From NCBI GenBank assembly GCA_028023455.1, contig JAQFVV010000021.1, forward strand, positions 2,532,351 to 2,596,350: a DNA stretch of 64,000 nt, given 5' to 3'. Positions 1 to 10,918 of this stretch are shown in pieces. The stretch's first letter is position 1. Every line of letters begins with the position of its first letter. The translations under genes and the position numbers were made by a program. This DNA is from Epiperipatus broadwayi (taxonomy: Eukaryota; Onychophora; Udeonychophora; Euonychophora; Peripatidae). The notes beneath the pieces were generated by a model. It was not told the origin of the DNA and searched no databases. It saw nothing but the letters and a program-made list of their open reading frames with translations.

Positions 1-56
1 GATTGAACTTGGAGAGATTTTCATCCTGCAATGGATTGATAATGATGAGTAATGAT
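1..56 (+). repeat. 3' terminus of an RTE-like LINE, cut by the window edge
   Basis: The first ~50 bases match, on the + strand, the extreme 3' end of the LINE copies at 28015 and 43815: a GAACTTGGAGAGA motif, then CTGCAATGGATTGATAATG, then a GATGA-type tail. The body of the element would lie to the left of the window. Confidence 0.7.
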
Positions 57-76
57 ATATATATATATATATATAC
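55..76. repeat. (TA)n microsatellite
   Basis: About ten TA units directly follow the LINE tail, so they may have grown from its 3' simple repeat. Confidence 0.85.
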
Positions 77-1424
77 ATCAAATTCAAAAAAGATCGAGGA
101 ACATTTAGCTACATACTTTGTCACCATAGGTTCATTTGATACTTTATTGATTTATGGGTTTTAAACTATGAAATAATCCCAAAGTAATCTTTTTTTAAAG
201 TACCAAGCATTTATATATTACAGTGAGTTAGTCTTAGTCAAAGTTAAAAGCAACCACAAGTTGTGGGTTTGCTTCCAATTGAAAAGCAGCATTGTGAGCC
301 AAATACAGTGGTCCCAAAAAAGCTGATTGGTTATTAATTTCAGCATAAAGTCAAAATTAGGTAACTATAGTAATGATTTGTTTAAATGTTGTTAAATGAT
401 AATTATTTTTTACTTTTGCATGCATATGCATTAAAGAATCTCATGGCATAGTTTCTACCAAGTCAATCTGTCATGACTAGACTAAACATAGAATTTAAGT
501 CTGGTTTGGGTAACACATGGAAGATAATTTCAGATTGCAATCTGGCTTTGGAATTTTGAGCCATAGATAACTTAAATAGATCCTGAATTATTATTTAATA
601 GTTATTTTTCTTTGATAATATGAGTATTATGATATTTGCCTTTAAAACATTTATTCTAACATAGTGCATTTCCACTGTTAAATGAAAGAGGTATTGTAAT
701 GATACATACAGGCAGTTGAATATATACTTTGGTTGTATCTTGGGAGGCTGTACGTGAGATTTGAATTTGTTAAATTAAAATTTTGATACTATTACTATAG
801 TCATATTAAAATAGCATTATTGGCTTCAGTCATTATAATATTTTGATTTTTTCAAAGTTAAAAATAAAACACAAAATTATAATGATTACTATTTTGATAC
901 CATTTATTTTATTCATATTCTTTTTAAGTTAACTGTAAATAGTTAAATATTTTTCAACTACATTAATTTTATTGCAAAATGAAGAAAGTGAATATTTTAT
1001 TGAAATTCATTGTATTTGTAGATTTATATATATAAAGTTTAAATTTAAGCTAATCCAACCTCTTCTATGTTTGCAAAAAGCAAAATGATTACGTTTTTCA
1101 GACTTTTTCCTTTTTTATTTTAAATATTTATTGCAAGAGAATTTAGTTTATTACAATACTGGGGATAAGTGTCTTGCAACGAATTTTGTCATTTATTTAA
1201 ATATAGTCTGTCATTTTAAAATGTGGAATTCTTTATTTATATGTGATATAACTAGTACATGGCTGCATAATCAAATTTGCTATTGATTGAAGAAAGCCTT
1301 TTGATTCTTCTTCAAGATTTTAAAAGAGACAAGCAGAGCAAATTCCTAATATCCTATGTATTTCATTCTTGTCACTATAGTGATTAGTACTAAGTGATTA
1401 TTTATATAGTAGATAAACGTCATC
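77..1424. other. AT-rich DNA, nothing recognised
   Basis: No open frame with protein-like composition, no tRNA-like boxes and no family shared with the rest of the window was seen on either strand. Confidence 0.5.
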
Positions 1425-1640
1425 CAATGTGGCATGGTGAGTTTAAGCCCAAAAATCACTGTGGTGTATCTTCCCAAATGTTAACATTTTTCAAATGAGA
1501 CATCAACGAGAGTAGTGAGTTTTAATGGTGTGATCTGGAATTAAGTCCCCAAAATAATGTTGGCTCTCTTCTCAGATGCTAACATTTAAAGAATGCCAGT
1601 ATAAAGGATATTAGTTGAGTGTTTTATATGTGAATATTAA
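1425..1640 (+). repeat. Diverged tandem duplication, ~100-bp unit, two copies
   Basis: Two stretches starting near 1443 and 1543 share the order TTAAG-CCC-AAAA, a TCTTC motif and ATG(T/C)TAACATTT. They look like an old tandem duplication. I do not recognise the unit. Confidence 0.35.
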
Positions 1641-2027
1641 TTTTATTTTATATCTCAGTTATGAAAGACATAAACAAATTATGGTCATCATATCCCAGAA
1701 GGCTATAAAGTCATTAATCAAGGCATTATCAGTGTTAGAGAATACTAAGACTAACATAATTACAAACATAAACTATCATTAAATGATGAATTTGTATTCA
1801 TGTTCCAACAACTTTAAGATCACATAAATTGGAAGATTATAATATTAAATGGGAGATTGGAAAACTTTGTGAAGTAAAAAATAAACAAAAAATTGACAAT
1901 TGATTTATAAACTAGACATATTAAACTAAAAAAATGAAAATAAAAAAATTAGAATCAGAATAGGATTAATTATAAATGAAAAATAACATTGGGGAAATTG
2001 ATGGTATATTAGATAGAGGAAAATTTA

Positions 2028-2215
2028 TATGAAACTTAGTAAAAGATACCAAATACAAATAATTAAAGTTTTACACCTATAGATTATTGTTCTTATGAAG
2101 AAGTAGAATATTTTTATTATGGATGTACAAAATATTTTTGATCAGATCAAACTCCATTTTAAATTTGGATATGGAGAATTAAATGGAGGAAATGTGAAAT
2201 TTTATAGAAAATAAA
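2028..2215 (+). pseudogene. LINE endonuclease fragment (RTE-like), decayed
   Basis: The DNA aligns with part of the longer endonuclease remnant at 32950-33140: both have AGATACCAAATACA, an adjoining stretch corresponding to the 'iqviqvYaPt' strand of apurinic-type LINE endonucleases, and a following GTAGA-ATTTTTAT segment. Frames are broken by stops and indels. It is a scrap of the N-terminal nuclease domain that nicks the target for target-primed reverse transcription. It lies about 40 bp upstream of a foldback copy at 2253. Confidence 0.5.
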
Positions 2216-2252
2216 ATGTTTATATTATGAATTTTTTAAAAAAGAATATAAA

Positions 2253-2372
2253 AGCATCCATTGATTACTCTGGTTAGCACAAGGTAGCACTACTATATGG
2301 AAAGTTTTTGTCTGTTTACTAACAGTTATATACTAGCATGAGATGGTAATCATGTGATTTTTAGTGGTTTAA
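2253..2372 (+). mobile_element. Foldback element FB-A, right-end fragment
   Basis: This is the right half of the family described at 23895: GCATCCATTGATTACTCTGG, the 'gcactactatatggaaagt' segment, then ATCATGTGATTTTTAGTGG and an abutting TTAA (2369-2372). The left arm is missing. Confidence 0.7.
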
Positions 2373-2860
2373 AATATTAATAATGTTGAAAGTTAATGGA
2401 ACATTTTTTTATTTAGTTCACTACAGGATAAAAGTCTCTCATGAATTCTTAGACACTCAGAAATTAATAAATTCAATAATTAATTGTGAAAATTAATGAT
2501 TAAATTAATTAATTTTTGGATGCGCTACATTTTTATTTCAAGTTAAATATAAAAATCTTATTTCTGACTAAAGAAACAAATTAATTTTGGCCTTTTATTA
2601 CACAATAAATAAAAATGTTTATAAAATATTATATATATATGTGTGTGTATTACTTAGAACGTTCTAATATTTAGATCTTTTTTATAATTATTCTTATTTT
2701 AATTTTTAAATGTAGAATAAAAATAATATTGTAGTTGTATAATATTTGAAAAGGAAATTCACAGGCATTAAAAATCAAATCAGTACCAGTTGTTTAAGAA
2801 GGAAGAAGTTTTAAAAAAGAACATTTTATACTCAAAAGATAACTCAAGCTGGACTACCAA

Positions 2861-3577
2861 ATGGTAGTCAAACCTTTGGAAGTAAGAGGCTTGACAAACC
2901 CTAATTCTTACACGCCTCATTCACACAAACTTGCAACCCTCTCTTCATTCATGTTTAGGAACCATAACTTGTGCAAATATGAGGCAGATAAAAGAAAAAA
3001 TCTCATCAATTATATAACCGATTTAAGGAAAATTGGACACACTTATTCATCCATCAACAGAAAAGTCAACAAATTATTCTATAAAATAAACCACAACCAC
3101 AAGAAAGAAAACAAACCAAGAATCTTAATCCCATACGTTCACTCTACAGCTAAAAGCCTTATCAATCAACTATCATGTGACTTTGAAGTCACTTTCTGTT
3201 CACCTCCCAACACCAAGAATATCAAAGACAGGATCAAACCTGAACTCACCCCTCAAGTTGTGTACAAAATTACCTGCCCCCAAAGAAATTGCATGGCAAC
3301 ATATTATGGAGAGACCAAAACTAACATTGCCACCAGAGTAGCTCAACACCGATACCTTTACAATAAAACCAAAACAAAGTATGAAGGTAATTCGATTTTT
3401 GTCAAACACGAAAGAAACTCTGGACATGCTTTTCTACCTACCACAGCCAGTGTCATTTGCTCTGAAACAAACGACACCAAACGTAAAGTTAGGGAAGCTT
3501 ACTTCATTGCGGCTGACCCATCGGCAATCAACAGAAGAGAGGCCTGCTATTCCCTATCTCGTAAATGGTCCACATAA
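2861..3577 (+). CDS. Penelope-like retroelement ORF, 5'-truncated: RT thumb region plus GIY-YIG endonuclease
   Basis: This is a 238-codon open frame from a Penelope-like element (PLE), whose protein normally fuses a telomerase-like reverse transcriptase to a GIY-YIG nuclease. Only the C-terminal part remains. Residues ~15-75 (NSYTPHSHKLATL...) fit the region after the RT palm/thumb. Residues ~88-130 form the linker (RILIPYVHSTAKSLINQL). Residues ~133-228 are the nuclease: VVYKI stands for GIY, YYGET (148-152) for YIG, with the typical R159 in ATRVAQH and E213 in VREAYFI. A CP-4-C motif (C139, C144) lies between GIY and YIG, as is common in PLE nucleases. No RT catalytic motifs occur upstream, so the ATG at 2861 is only the first in-frame Met of a truncated copy, not a proven start. 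The frame is intact to its stop, which suggests a fairly young insertion. A sister C-terminal fragment lies at 35133. Confidence 0.85.
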   Translation: MVVKPLEVRGLTNPNSYTPHSHKLATLSSFMFRNHNLCKYEADKRKNLINYITDLRKIGHTYSSINRKVNKLFYKINHNHKKENKPRILIPYVHSTAKSLINQLSCDFEVTFCSPPNTKNIKDRIKPELTPQVVYKITCPQRNCMATYYGETKTNIATRVAQHRYLYNKTKTKYEGNSIFVKHERNSGHAFLPTTASVICSETNDTKRKVREAYFIAADPSAINRREACYSLSRKWST

Positions 3578-3640
3578 CATCTGCATATAAATTTGCATAA
3601 AATTTGCATAGTTTTACAGTTATTAGCAGAATAACTTGCC

Positions 3641-3678
3641 ATAAATATGGGACTGTAGACTGTCCTGAAAGCGCTTGG
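3641..3678 (+). ncRNA. Conserved hairpin in PLE 3' UTR, possible hammerhead remnant
   Basis: AATATGGGAC, a short loop, GTCC, then TGAAAGCGCTT. GGAC (3650-3653) pairs with GTCC (3662-3665) and is followed directly by TGAAA. The 35-kb PLE fragment has the same layout with a different helix (GAGC/GCTC) and TGAAAACGCT. A helix that changes while its flanks stay constant suggests RNA structure. PLE terminal sequences are known to carry hammerhead motifs, but the CTGANGA half is not clear here. Confidence 0.4.
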
Positions 3679-4003
3679 CAGTAAAAATTTTGACAATTTA
3701 TTAATAGCTTCATTAACTGTGCGCAGAGCACATATATATATTAATTTATTTAAGCATTAATGAAGTAAAATTTTAACTATTTCAACTACTTTCAATAAAT
3801 CAAGAGAAATTAAGTATTTGTTTTTATTGTTGTTTTAATTTACCATTACCATAAATGCTTTTAAGTGTAAGCTTTTTTTTAAAAAAGTGCTACTTACTGA
3901 ACCAATATCACTATATTTGATATTCAGCCTACTAACACTATTAGACTAGATAAAACACTTGATAATTCTGAAATATTTCATTGTCATATTATATTAAGAG
4001 TAT

Positions 4004-4290
4004 CAAACTCTTTTTACAGTAGTGCCACTAAGTGCAAGCCTTCATAATCAATAGATGCAGAAAGATTGGTATATAAAATATGTATCTAGTGCCAACTCAT
4101 TCAACATCCCACGACTAGTTTCTAGCTTATGGTTTTTATCAGTGAGGAACCCTCTGAGATCACTGCACTTATCTGCATCCGTTGATTATTAAGGCTTGCA
4201 CTTAGGGCACTATTGTATAGAAAGTTTGGTTTTCTTATTAACAGCATGTGTAAGCATGTGAAATAATGATCATGTGATGTTTTGATGGTC
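4004..4290 (+). mobile_element. Foldback element FB-A, nearly complete
   Basis: The left arm (caaactctttttacagtag, cataatcaatagatgcag, ctagtgccaactcattcaac) and the right arm (gcatccgttgattattaagg, then AATGATCATGTGATGTTTTGATGG) are inverted relatives around 'gtgaggaaccctctgagatc'. The central palindrome is shorter than in the 23895 copy. Confidence 0.75.
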
Positions 4291-4480
4291 ATATTATTAT
4301 TATCATTGATTTTGAGTATGTGTACAAAATTTTAAAGAAATCCATTGGATAAAAGTAATTTAAAAATCTATTCCAAAATTTAATCTAAATAAACAGTTTC
4401 TAAATTAAATAAAATCATTTACTAATATTTACTATGCATATTAGATAACAGTAGATGAGAATTTATATTTCTTCTTTATC

Positions 4481-4585
4481 TTTTTTTTTTTATATGTCAA
4501 ATGCATTGACCAGGAAGTGAACCCAGGCCAGCCAATTGGAAGGCAGCTATGCTAACCACTAGGACATCAATGCTTGACATTTTTT
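4481..4585 (-). repeat. tRNA-derived SINE-like element
   Basis: On the - strand the order is CCTAGTGGTTAGCATAGC (A-box-like), then CTGGGTTCACTTCC (B-box-like), then a GACATATAAAAAA end. It shares the 'TGACATAT plus A-rich' end with the copies at 6855, 21528 and 47341 but has a different tRNA head. It cannot be a functional tRNA gene: no acceptor stem closes. Confidence 0.65.
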
Positions 4586-5034
4586 CTTTATCTTCTTAAA
4601 TTTACCTAAATAACAATGTATTGTCAATCCAAATTTGATTGTAGGTTACTACCTAAAAGAATTCTTAAGCTTGTTTAAAACCTAAAAAAATGATTTTATG
4701 TGGATTTAAATTCTAGATCATAGGTATGTGATGTTTTATTTTTTCATACATTAGTGTGTCCCAATGAAAATGTGACTGCTTCCCTTTATAAACTGTCTGC
4801 AGTGCCATATTTGAATCAAGGCATATATTATGTAACAACATAGCTTAGTTGTTCACCACAAAAATTCTAAGGCACTACCTTGTCTGTATCCAATTTTTTA
4901 CATAATATGTGACAATGTTTTGTATCTTCTTAGATCATCTCCATAATATCATGACTTTTTGCAAAGTACTTCAAAACATTTTTTGTGAATCATGATTTCA
5001 CTATCATACACAAGTGGAATCACTAGAAATATTT

Positions 5035-5556
5035 CAATAAACATCACATGATCACCATTTCTTATGCTTGCTTATAACTGTTATTAAAACAGGCAAAACT
5101 CACTATACATATTGCCACACACAGCAAGCTAGAGTAATCAATGGATGCCAGAAGGCTTGTTCATAAAATCCCCATCTAGTGCCTACTCATCCAATCCTGC
5201 GTAATAGGATAGTGGTGGCTATGGTCATTAAAAAATCAAAAACACCAAAGTGTATAGGTGCTGAACTAAGTTCAGACCTATATGACTATATAAGCTAATG
5301 AGCTTGGATTGAAAATATTAAGATGTTTTCAATTAAAGATTCACAGTTTTGGAGTTAAGTGGAGATAAAAGGTGTCTGCTAGGGGGTTGCATTAGAACTT
5401 ACAATCTAGATGCAGTGCTCTCAGATCCAAGGCTCCTCACTAATGAAGGCCACAGACCAGAAACTAGTCTGGGGTTATTGGATGAGTAGGCACTAGATGG
5501 GGATTTTATGCACAAACCTTCTGTGTGTGGCAATACGTATAGTGAGTTTTGCCTGT
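5035..5556 (+). mobile_element. Foldback element FB-A, interrupted by a nested insertion
   Basis: The left arm starts AAACATCACATGATCACC and runs through 'atcaatggatgccagaaggc' to the 'ctcatccaatcc' centre. The right arm resumes with 'ctagatgcagtgctctcaga' and ends 'agtgagttttgcctg'. About 185 bp of unrelated sequence (5207-5392) separates the arms. Confidence 0.75.
5207..5392. other. Insertion inside FB-A with a short perfect-type hairpin
   Basis: Unrelated to the FB-A arms. It contains the hairpin ATAGGT-g-CTGAACT / AGTTCAG-ACCTAT near 5254-5282. Its identity is unknown. Confidence 0.45.
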
Positions 5557-6172
5557 AAAAATATTTCACTAACAGTTTACCCTAAATCAAATCAAATTTA
5601 ATGTTAATGCATTATTCTATATTGAGTCAGGGTATTCAACACCTTGTTACTTTTGATGTCGTAACTGATGATCCAGACACGCTACTGTCTCAATTTTTTT
5701 GTGATTAATAGCTAAACTATATCATTACATGGCATGTATTGATTCGTTAATGGTATCGCAGGCAGCATGGAGGGAGAAAACCAGTCACTTCTTCATTGTT
5801 ACACTAACTATTGTAGGCATATTCAAGTTTTAATGTAATTTTTTTTCAATAATTAAAATCAAAACTAAAATCAAAAACCAGATAAAATTCATTCTAGATC
5901 ACACGCACACATAAAACTACCCCTGTTAATAATATTAATTTTAAAACAAATTTTTACTTGCTTTAAAATATTCGAATCTGAAATTTTAACATTTAATCTT
6001 ACTTTAATTCCATTACTGTTAAAAATCTTTCGGATTTAATTCTATTTTCTTATTTGTTTCAAATCTTTATATTTGTTCTGTACATTCGTTTTGATTGAAT
6101 TACTTGAATGAATTCAATTAAGTCTTCTCAGCTGGGCAAAAAAAAATCTTTTTATCCTCTTTCTGACTTTAG
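5557..6172. other. No gene seen; possible intron upstream of the 6173 exon
   Basis: AT-rich DNA ending in a long pyrimidine-rich run (TCTTTTTATCCTCTTTCTG) just before the acceptor AG at 6171-6172. Confidence 0.4.
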
Positions 6173-6260
6173 ATAATTTTAATTTTGTTAATGGTCCAAT
6201 GGAAAACGAGCCTAATGATGTAGGGCGGCTCCGCTGGAAGCTTAATACAGATCATATTAC
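6173..6260 (+). CDS. Candidate internal exon of a host gene (88 nt)
   Basis: This is the only segment that looks like an ordinary host coding exon. It is preceded by a strong polypyrimidine tract and AG (6171-6172) and followed by a consensus donor GTAAGAA (6261). Only one of three frames is open across it: two leading bases, 28 codons, two trailing bases, with residues starting NFNFVNGPMENEPND and ending VGRLRWKLNTDHI. It is clearly more GC-rich and less repetitive than its flanks, and no copy was seen elsewhere in the window. I do not recognise the protein with confidence. The pattern V-G-R-L-x-W-x-L-x-x-D resembles the first strand of synaptotagmin-type C2 domains, but one strand is too little to name a family, and I saw no matching C2 exon downstream. 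If real, the gene runs on the + strand with large introns. Confidence 0.5.
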
Positions 6261-6854
6261 GTAAGAAAATTTTCAAGTCTTTATAAATTTTCTATTCAAC
6301 GCAAAGTTGATTTTGGTTGTGGTTCTGTTAGTTTTACCTGTGAAAGTGTAAATATTAAACAGTTCTAATATGAAAAAGATTTCACTTCATTTTATATACA
6401 TATATTCTGAGAATGAATAATAGATAATGAAAAAACAGAAAGAATTTATTATTATATTTTTAGAAACCTGTGGGTTTTTTTTACACTATGAGAAATGAGC
6501 ACTGAATAATAAATAGAGTGAAAAGAAGTGGAAAAAATATACAAATAATAATCCCTTATGTCAATAGCTCTTGGTTCCAAACTACATCACGAGTACCAAA
6601 ATTTATGAAAAATAGTAATTTATATATAATATGCAATTTTCTTACACACCCTCATATATAAGTATATGAGTGGTACTTTTAGCAGAATAACTTACTTGCT
6701 TTTAACATCACTTTAAAAACAGTGTTCACAAATTTACTGTCACTGGTCAAGCCAGAAACGCTCGAAGAAAAAAGGAAAAAATATCATTTGAAATGCTGTA
6801 TTACCTACTCATTTACATGTTATTTTCAGTTTAATGTAAAGTTGTTGTTTTTTT
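6261..6854. other. Putative intron sequence, nothing else seen
   Basis: Starts with GTAAGAAAAT. It is AT-rich with no repeat family recognised. Confidence 0.4.
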
Positions 6855-6955
6855 TCTCATGTGTCATAGCATCAACCGGGAAACGAACCCGCTAACCTGG
6901 GACAACTGCTTGTAAAACAGCTGTCGCTGACCTCTCGACTACCAATACTAAAGTT
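6855..6955 (-). repeat. tRNA-derived SINE-like element
   Basis: On the - strand: GTAGTCGAGAGGTCAGCGA (A-box-like), AGCGGGTTCGTTTCCC (B-box-like), then GATGCTATGACACATGAG and an A-rich end. Same family as 21528 and 47341. Confidence 0.75.
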
Positions 6956-8769
6956 TGAATATTTCTAAGGATATTTAACAATCAACATTGCATTATGGGA
7001 ATAGCTTAGCATATAATCAATCCCATCTCATATATTTGTATTACGAGAGGTATACCTTGAGAGAATGATGATGTATAAAAATAAAATTGATAAAAATTAT
7101 AAACAAATGTGATATTTGATTTCAATACTGTCATAGATATCAATATTCATGAATAACAATAAACCACATTATAATATACATATTAACGTTCACACAATAT
7201 AATTTGTGGGCATACGTATATATGTACATGTTGAAAACATGATTAGAACACATCCATACATTTATGTTCATACTATATGTGTATTATGATTAAAAGAAAT
7301 GTAGAAAATTATTTTTCATTACTTTTTTTATATTCTATTTATTATTTATTTGAATCATGAATAAATGGAACCATGATTATCTAAAATATGAATATGGAAG
7401 AATTATTGGTATTGAATGAGCATTGTAATTATATATTTTTTCATAAAAAATGGGTTGATAAGTATTCACATCTCATTAATGTAATGGCAAAATAATAGAC
7501 TTGAAAGATAAAGGTTCCAAGATTAATACCCAATCATATGTCAAAATGTTACAGCTTTTTTAATGTGATTAAATCATTTGATTAAGTTTATCTTACTCTA
7601 GAGATATCTATTATAAGGTCAAGTAATGAGTAGACATCAGGGGTATGATACTATAGAATTTTCTGAAGCTAATAGTTGTTTTCAGAATAGGAAAGATAAT
7701 TGCTCTGGAAAACCTAAATTAAAGGTCTTATAATGTTGTTGGTATTATTTTATCATTTCTTTTTAGGACTGATTTTTGATAGCTTAACTATGATCAAAAT
7801 ACCATAAAAATATCTGTATAAATTCTAACCAGGTAATGAATTAATCAAGTGGCTTTATTAAGTCCATCAATTCTCTGCTTTTTTCCACATTTATATAGAT
7901 TAATGGCAAATTAATTCCAATTAAGAAGCAGACAAACACAATGATTATTGTGTCCTGAAGGTACTTACGTATTATTCTGACCGTGAAATTTTCGTCATTA
8001 CTTATAATTGTTAAATATTTGGTAGTATGTTTTTTATTTAATTAATTAAATAAATTTAACTTTCAAAGATTTAAAAAATCATTTTTAACAAAGTTGTAAA
8101 TAACAACTCTACTTTCTGCATTAATTTAATGTCAATTGATTTACATGGCAAAAGATGGTTATCTTTAAAGTGTAAGTTGGTCTGTGATAACTATAAATTA
8201 ATAAAGAATGTATAGTAGATATAAAAATACTTTGGAGACCTTCAACAACTTACCTTTGAAATTATTTAATTACTTAAGTAAAAAATGTACTAGCAAATAT
8301 TTAACAGTCATAGAGAATCATAATGATTTTAATGAAGACTAAAATTTCACCACTGGAATCCTGGAGATTTCAGTGTCATTTAGGAAGATTACATTCAGTT
8401 CACATTCTTGTTAAATCTGTAAAAAAAACCATTGTTTAAAATATTATATGAATTATATTCTTTCCTTCATTTATGTGATTGAACATAAAAAAAAAAAAAA
8501 AAAAATAGGATCTTGATTTGAGATGAGTCTAAGGTGGTGAAACCTTATCTTGAATTATTAGAAAGCCTGATCTGATTAACAGATTTTTATGTATTTTTAA
8601 AGAAGTACCTTCTTTTGGATGGTTGAAAGCCTTTTCACGATCCAGCCTATAAGTTACATACTAGTGACAAGAAGGTACATGGTACCACAATTACGTAGCC
8701 ATTTGTAATGGTAAACAACATATTAGGGTTGAATTATGAGATGGGAAATCATCATCATCTCCATTTTAT
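6956..8769. other. AT-rich DNA without recognised genes
   Basis: No exon-like segment or shared repeat family. An uninterrupted A run near 8488-8506 could be an old retroelement tail, but no body was recognised beside it. Confidence 0.45.
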
Positions 8770-9222
8770 AAATCATCAAATATAATGACTGAATGAGCAT
8801 AAGAGATCAGCAAAAAATAAAACTAATGGTTCATTCAGCATTAAACAAAAGTAATCAGATCATTCATTATCATAGACAATCAACAACAGCCAATGTCATA
8901 AAATAAACAGTTAACCTTGGGATTGGATTTAAAAGTGGTCCACTATAGAACAGATAATTATTTAGCCACTGCCAATGCCAAACTAAACACAGATTATATA
9001 AACAATAATTATCTGGATGCACATCTTTCATTGCTAATCCATTAGAATATTAAAAAAATCAAAAAATGCTGAGATACTGAAATATTATTATCAAAGTGCC
9101 GGCCATAAACCATTAATGCATTGGCCAACTACAAGCTTAATATCTAATAAAAATTTAAAATGTAGTGCATGGACTTTAAAGGTGATTACTTTGTACCATC
9201 AGGATTATCCACTAGATGTCCA
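8770..9222 (-). repeat. Dispersed unclassified repeat R2, copy 1
   Basis: The reverse complement matches 14464-14895 over ~440 bp. Shared blocks are 'aaagtccatgcactaca', 'gcattaatggt', 'ctaatggattagca', 'tttggcattggcagtggcta', 'tatagtggacc' and 'tttttgctgatctct'. No coding potential or TIRs seen. It may be a non-autonomous element or part of a decayed larger one. Confidence 0.6.
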
Positions 9223-9496
9223 AAACACCAACATATATTATTTAAGCCAATCACTATTCTTTAATATAATTCAGTAGGGAAGAACTTTAGGGATTGTGAT
9301 TGGAAACAATATAAAATAACCAACATATAATATTTAAAACCTATTTTAGTATAAAATATAATCACTGTAATAATTTAAAACAATAATACTCAAGTTTATT
9401 AATTAGAAAGAATAACAATAAAATCAAATTAAACATGTTTAGTACAGTAGAAATATTACCAAAATCACTTTTTCCTTTATTTTTACTATAATGTCT

Positions 9497-9768
9497 CTTA
9501 TACAAATCCAATTTATCCAAATCTCTTCTAACACTTTTTAGCCAAAATCTTTTATTATGTGTGTATATACACATAAATTTTGACTGTCCTGCAGTCTTCT
9601 TCAGAGCCAGTTCGAAATTTTTTTTTAAAAGGTTAAAATAAACTGACTCTGAAGAAGATTACAAGACAGCTGAAACCTGAGTGTATGTGAGTATATGTAC
9701 AATAAGAGGTTTTTGCTAAAACGTGTTCAAAGTGATTTGGATAAATTGGATTTATACACTATAAATGT
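9497..9768. repeat. Imperfect inverted repeat with Penelope-type hammerhead remnants
   Basis: The left arm (outer part 'tatacaaatccaatttatcc', inner part 'cttcttcagagccagtt') is mirrored by the right arm ('aactgactctgaagaag', 'ttggataaattggatttata'). Read outward, each arm carries CTGAAGA followed by a helix. The left arm (- strand) keeps a 5-bp GACTG/CAGTC helix but has AAAA where GAAA is expected; the right arm keeps GAAAC but has a weaker helix. Together they fit the CTGANGA-stem II-GAAAC plan of hammerheads in Penelope terminal repeats. Confidence 0.5.
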
Positions 9769-10654
9769 AAATACATCATTCTGATTTTGATTAAAAACAA
9801 TAACAAATATGCTATAACATTGTAATTTACAGATATGTCAATTTATTTTACATGACATACACCTATATAAGCACACAGACATGCTTGGATAATAATACAA
9901 AATTAACATATTTGAATTGTCTATAATCTAATAAAAAATCAATTCATTTTAATAAGACATTCATGTCTGATTTTAACATAATGAGAAATCTATGCCAATG
10001 TGTGCACACTCTGGTGTTTATATCTTAATAGTATTTTATTTATTAATTTATATTATTATATTTTCACAAGACATAATTAATTCAATGTTGAAAAAATATA
10101 CATGAAACAATTTTACAAATACTGCAGTATTCTAATATAAAATAAAATGGATGTTCCAAATTTTAAATATTATTTTCTTACATATTAAAAGTATTAGTAC
10201 ATTATTACTTTTAATGATAAGTAAAAGTGTTTTTTTAAATAAAGCATAATAATTAAGTCCAGTTTAAAATTTCATTTAAAATTCTTTGGCTTTTGTTTCT
10301 TTATTTACAAAAAAGAAAGATTTCTAATTTAATTTTTTTAGTTTCAAAATAAATTAAAACAGGAATAATTCTCATGAAGCAAACAGGTCATTTACTCTTA
10401 TTTTCTTTTTAAGATGGATAAGGTAGTTTACTCTTAGTGTGTTGAAACCAGGCCGTAATTTTTATGTAAACAAACACAAATATAATGTTACTGGATTTTT
10501 ATTTTTATTTTCAACTTTAACATTATTTTCTAAAATGGAATAATTATGTTTCGAAATTACATTAGACATTTTAGCACCTTGCAACACTTTGCAAACTATT
10601 TTTAAACAATTTATGAAACGACATTATTTTGTAAAAAACATTATTTTTGAAAAT

Positions 10655-10917
10655 ATAAGAATTACAATATTTTAAATTACATTACAGAAGTCAGGATGTA
10701 GTGCCAGAATGTGCATGAGAGGCGATTGATGGTTTTGCCAGTCTGAAAGATCAGCCAAATGATGCAGTGCTCAATTTATGAACCAACATTTTCTAAAATA
10801 CAATAATTACATTTTAAAATTACATTAGACATGCCAGGGTGTCATGCTGAAATGTGCAGGGTGGAAGACTGAGGGTTTTTCTGGTCTGAAGAATCAACCA
10901 AATGATGCAGTACTCTG
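10655..10917 (+). repeat. Tandem duplication, ~130-bp unit, two copies
   Basis: Units at about 10660-10785 and 10790-10917 share 'aaattacatta', 'gtgccagaatgtgca'/'catgctgaaatgtgca', 'ggttttgccagtctga'/'ggtttttctggtctga' and 'ccaaatgatgcagt'. A third partial relative of the unit start lies near 10525-10573. Confidence 0.7.
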
Positions 10918-10918
10918 A

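Larger units (their letters stand above)
2861..3735 (+). mobile_element. Penelope-like element, 3' portion including 3' UTR
   Basis: This covers the truncated ORF and about 155 bp of 3' UTR. The UTR has AATTTGCATA motifs just after the stop, also found after the PLE fragment at 35270, and a hairpin at 3641-3678. The exact 3' end is uncertain; similarity to the 35-kb copy fades before the ATATATATA at ~3735. Confidence 0.7.

Noticed and set aside
3200-3731. Shadow frames over the Penelope ORF
   Set aside because: Other-frame readings of the PLE coding sequence and its 3' UTR.
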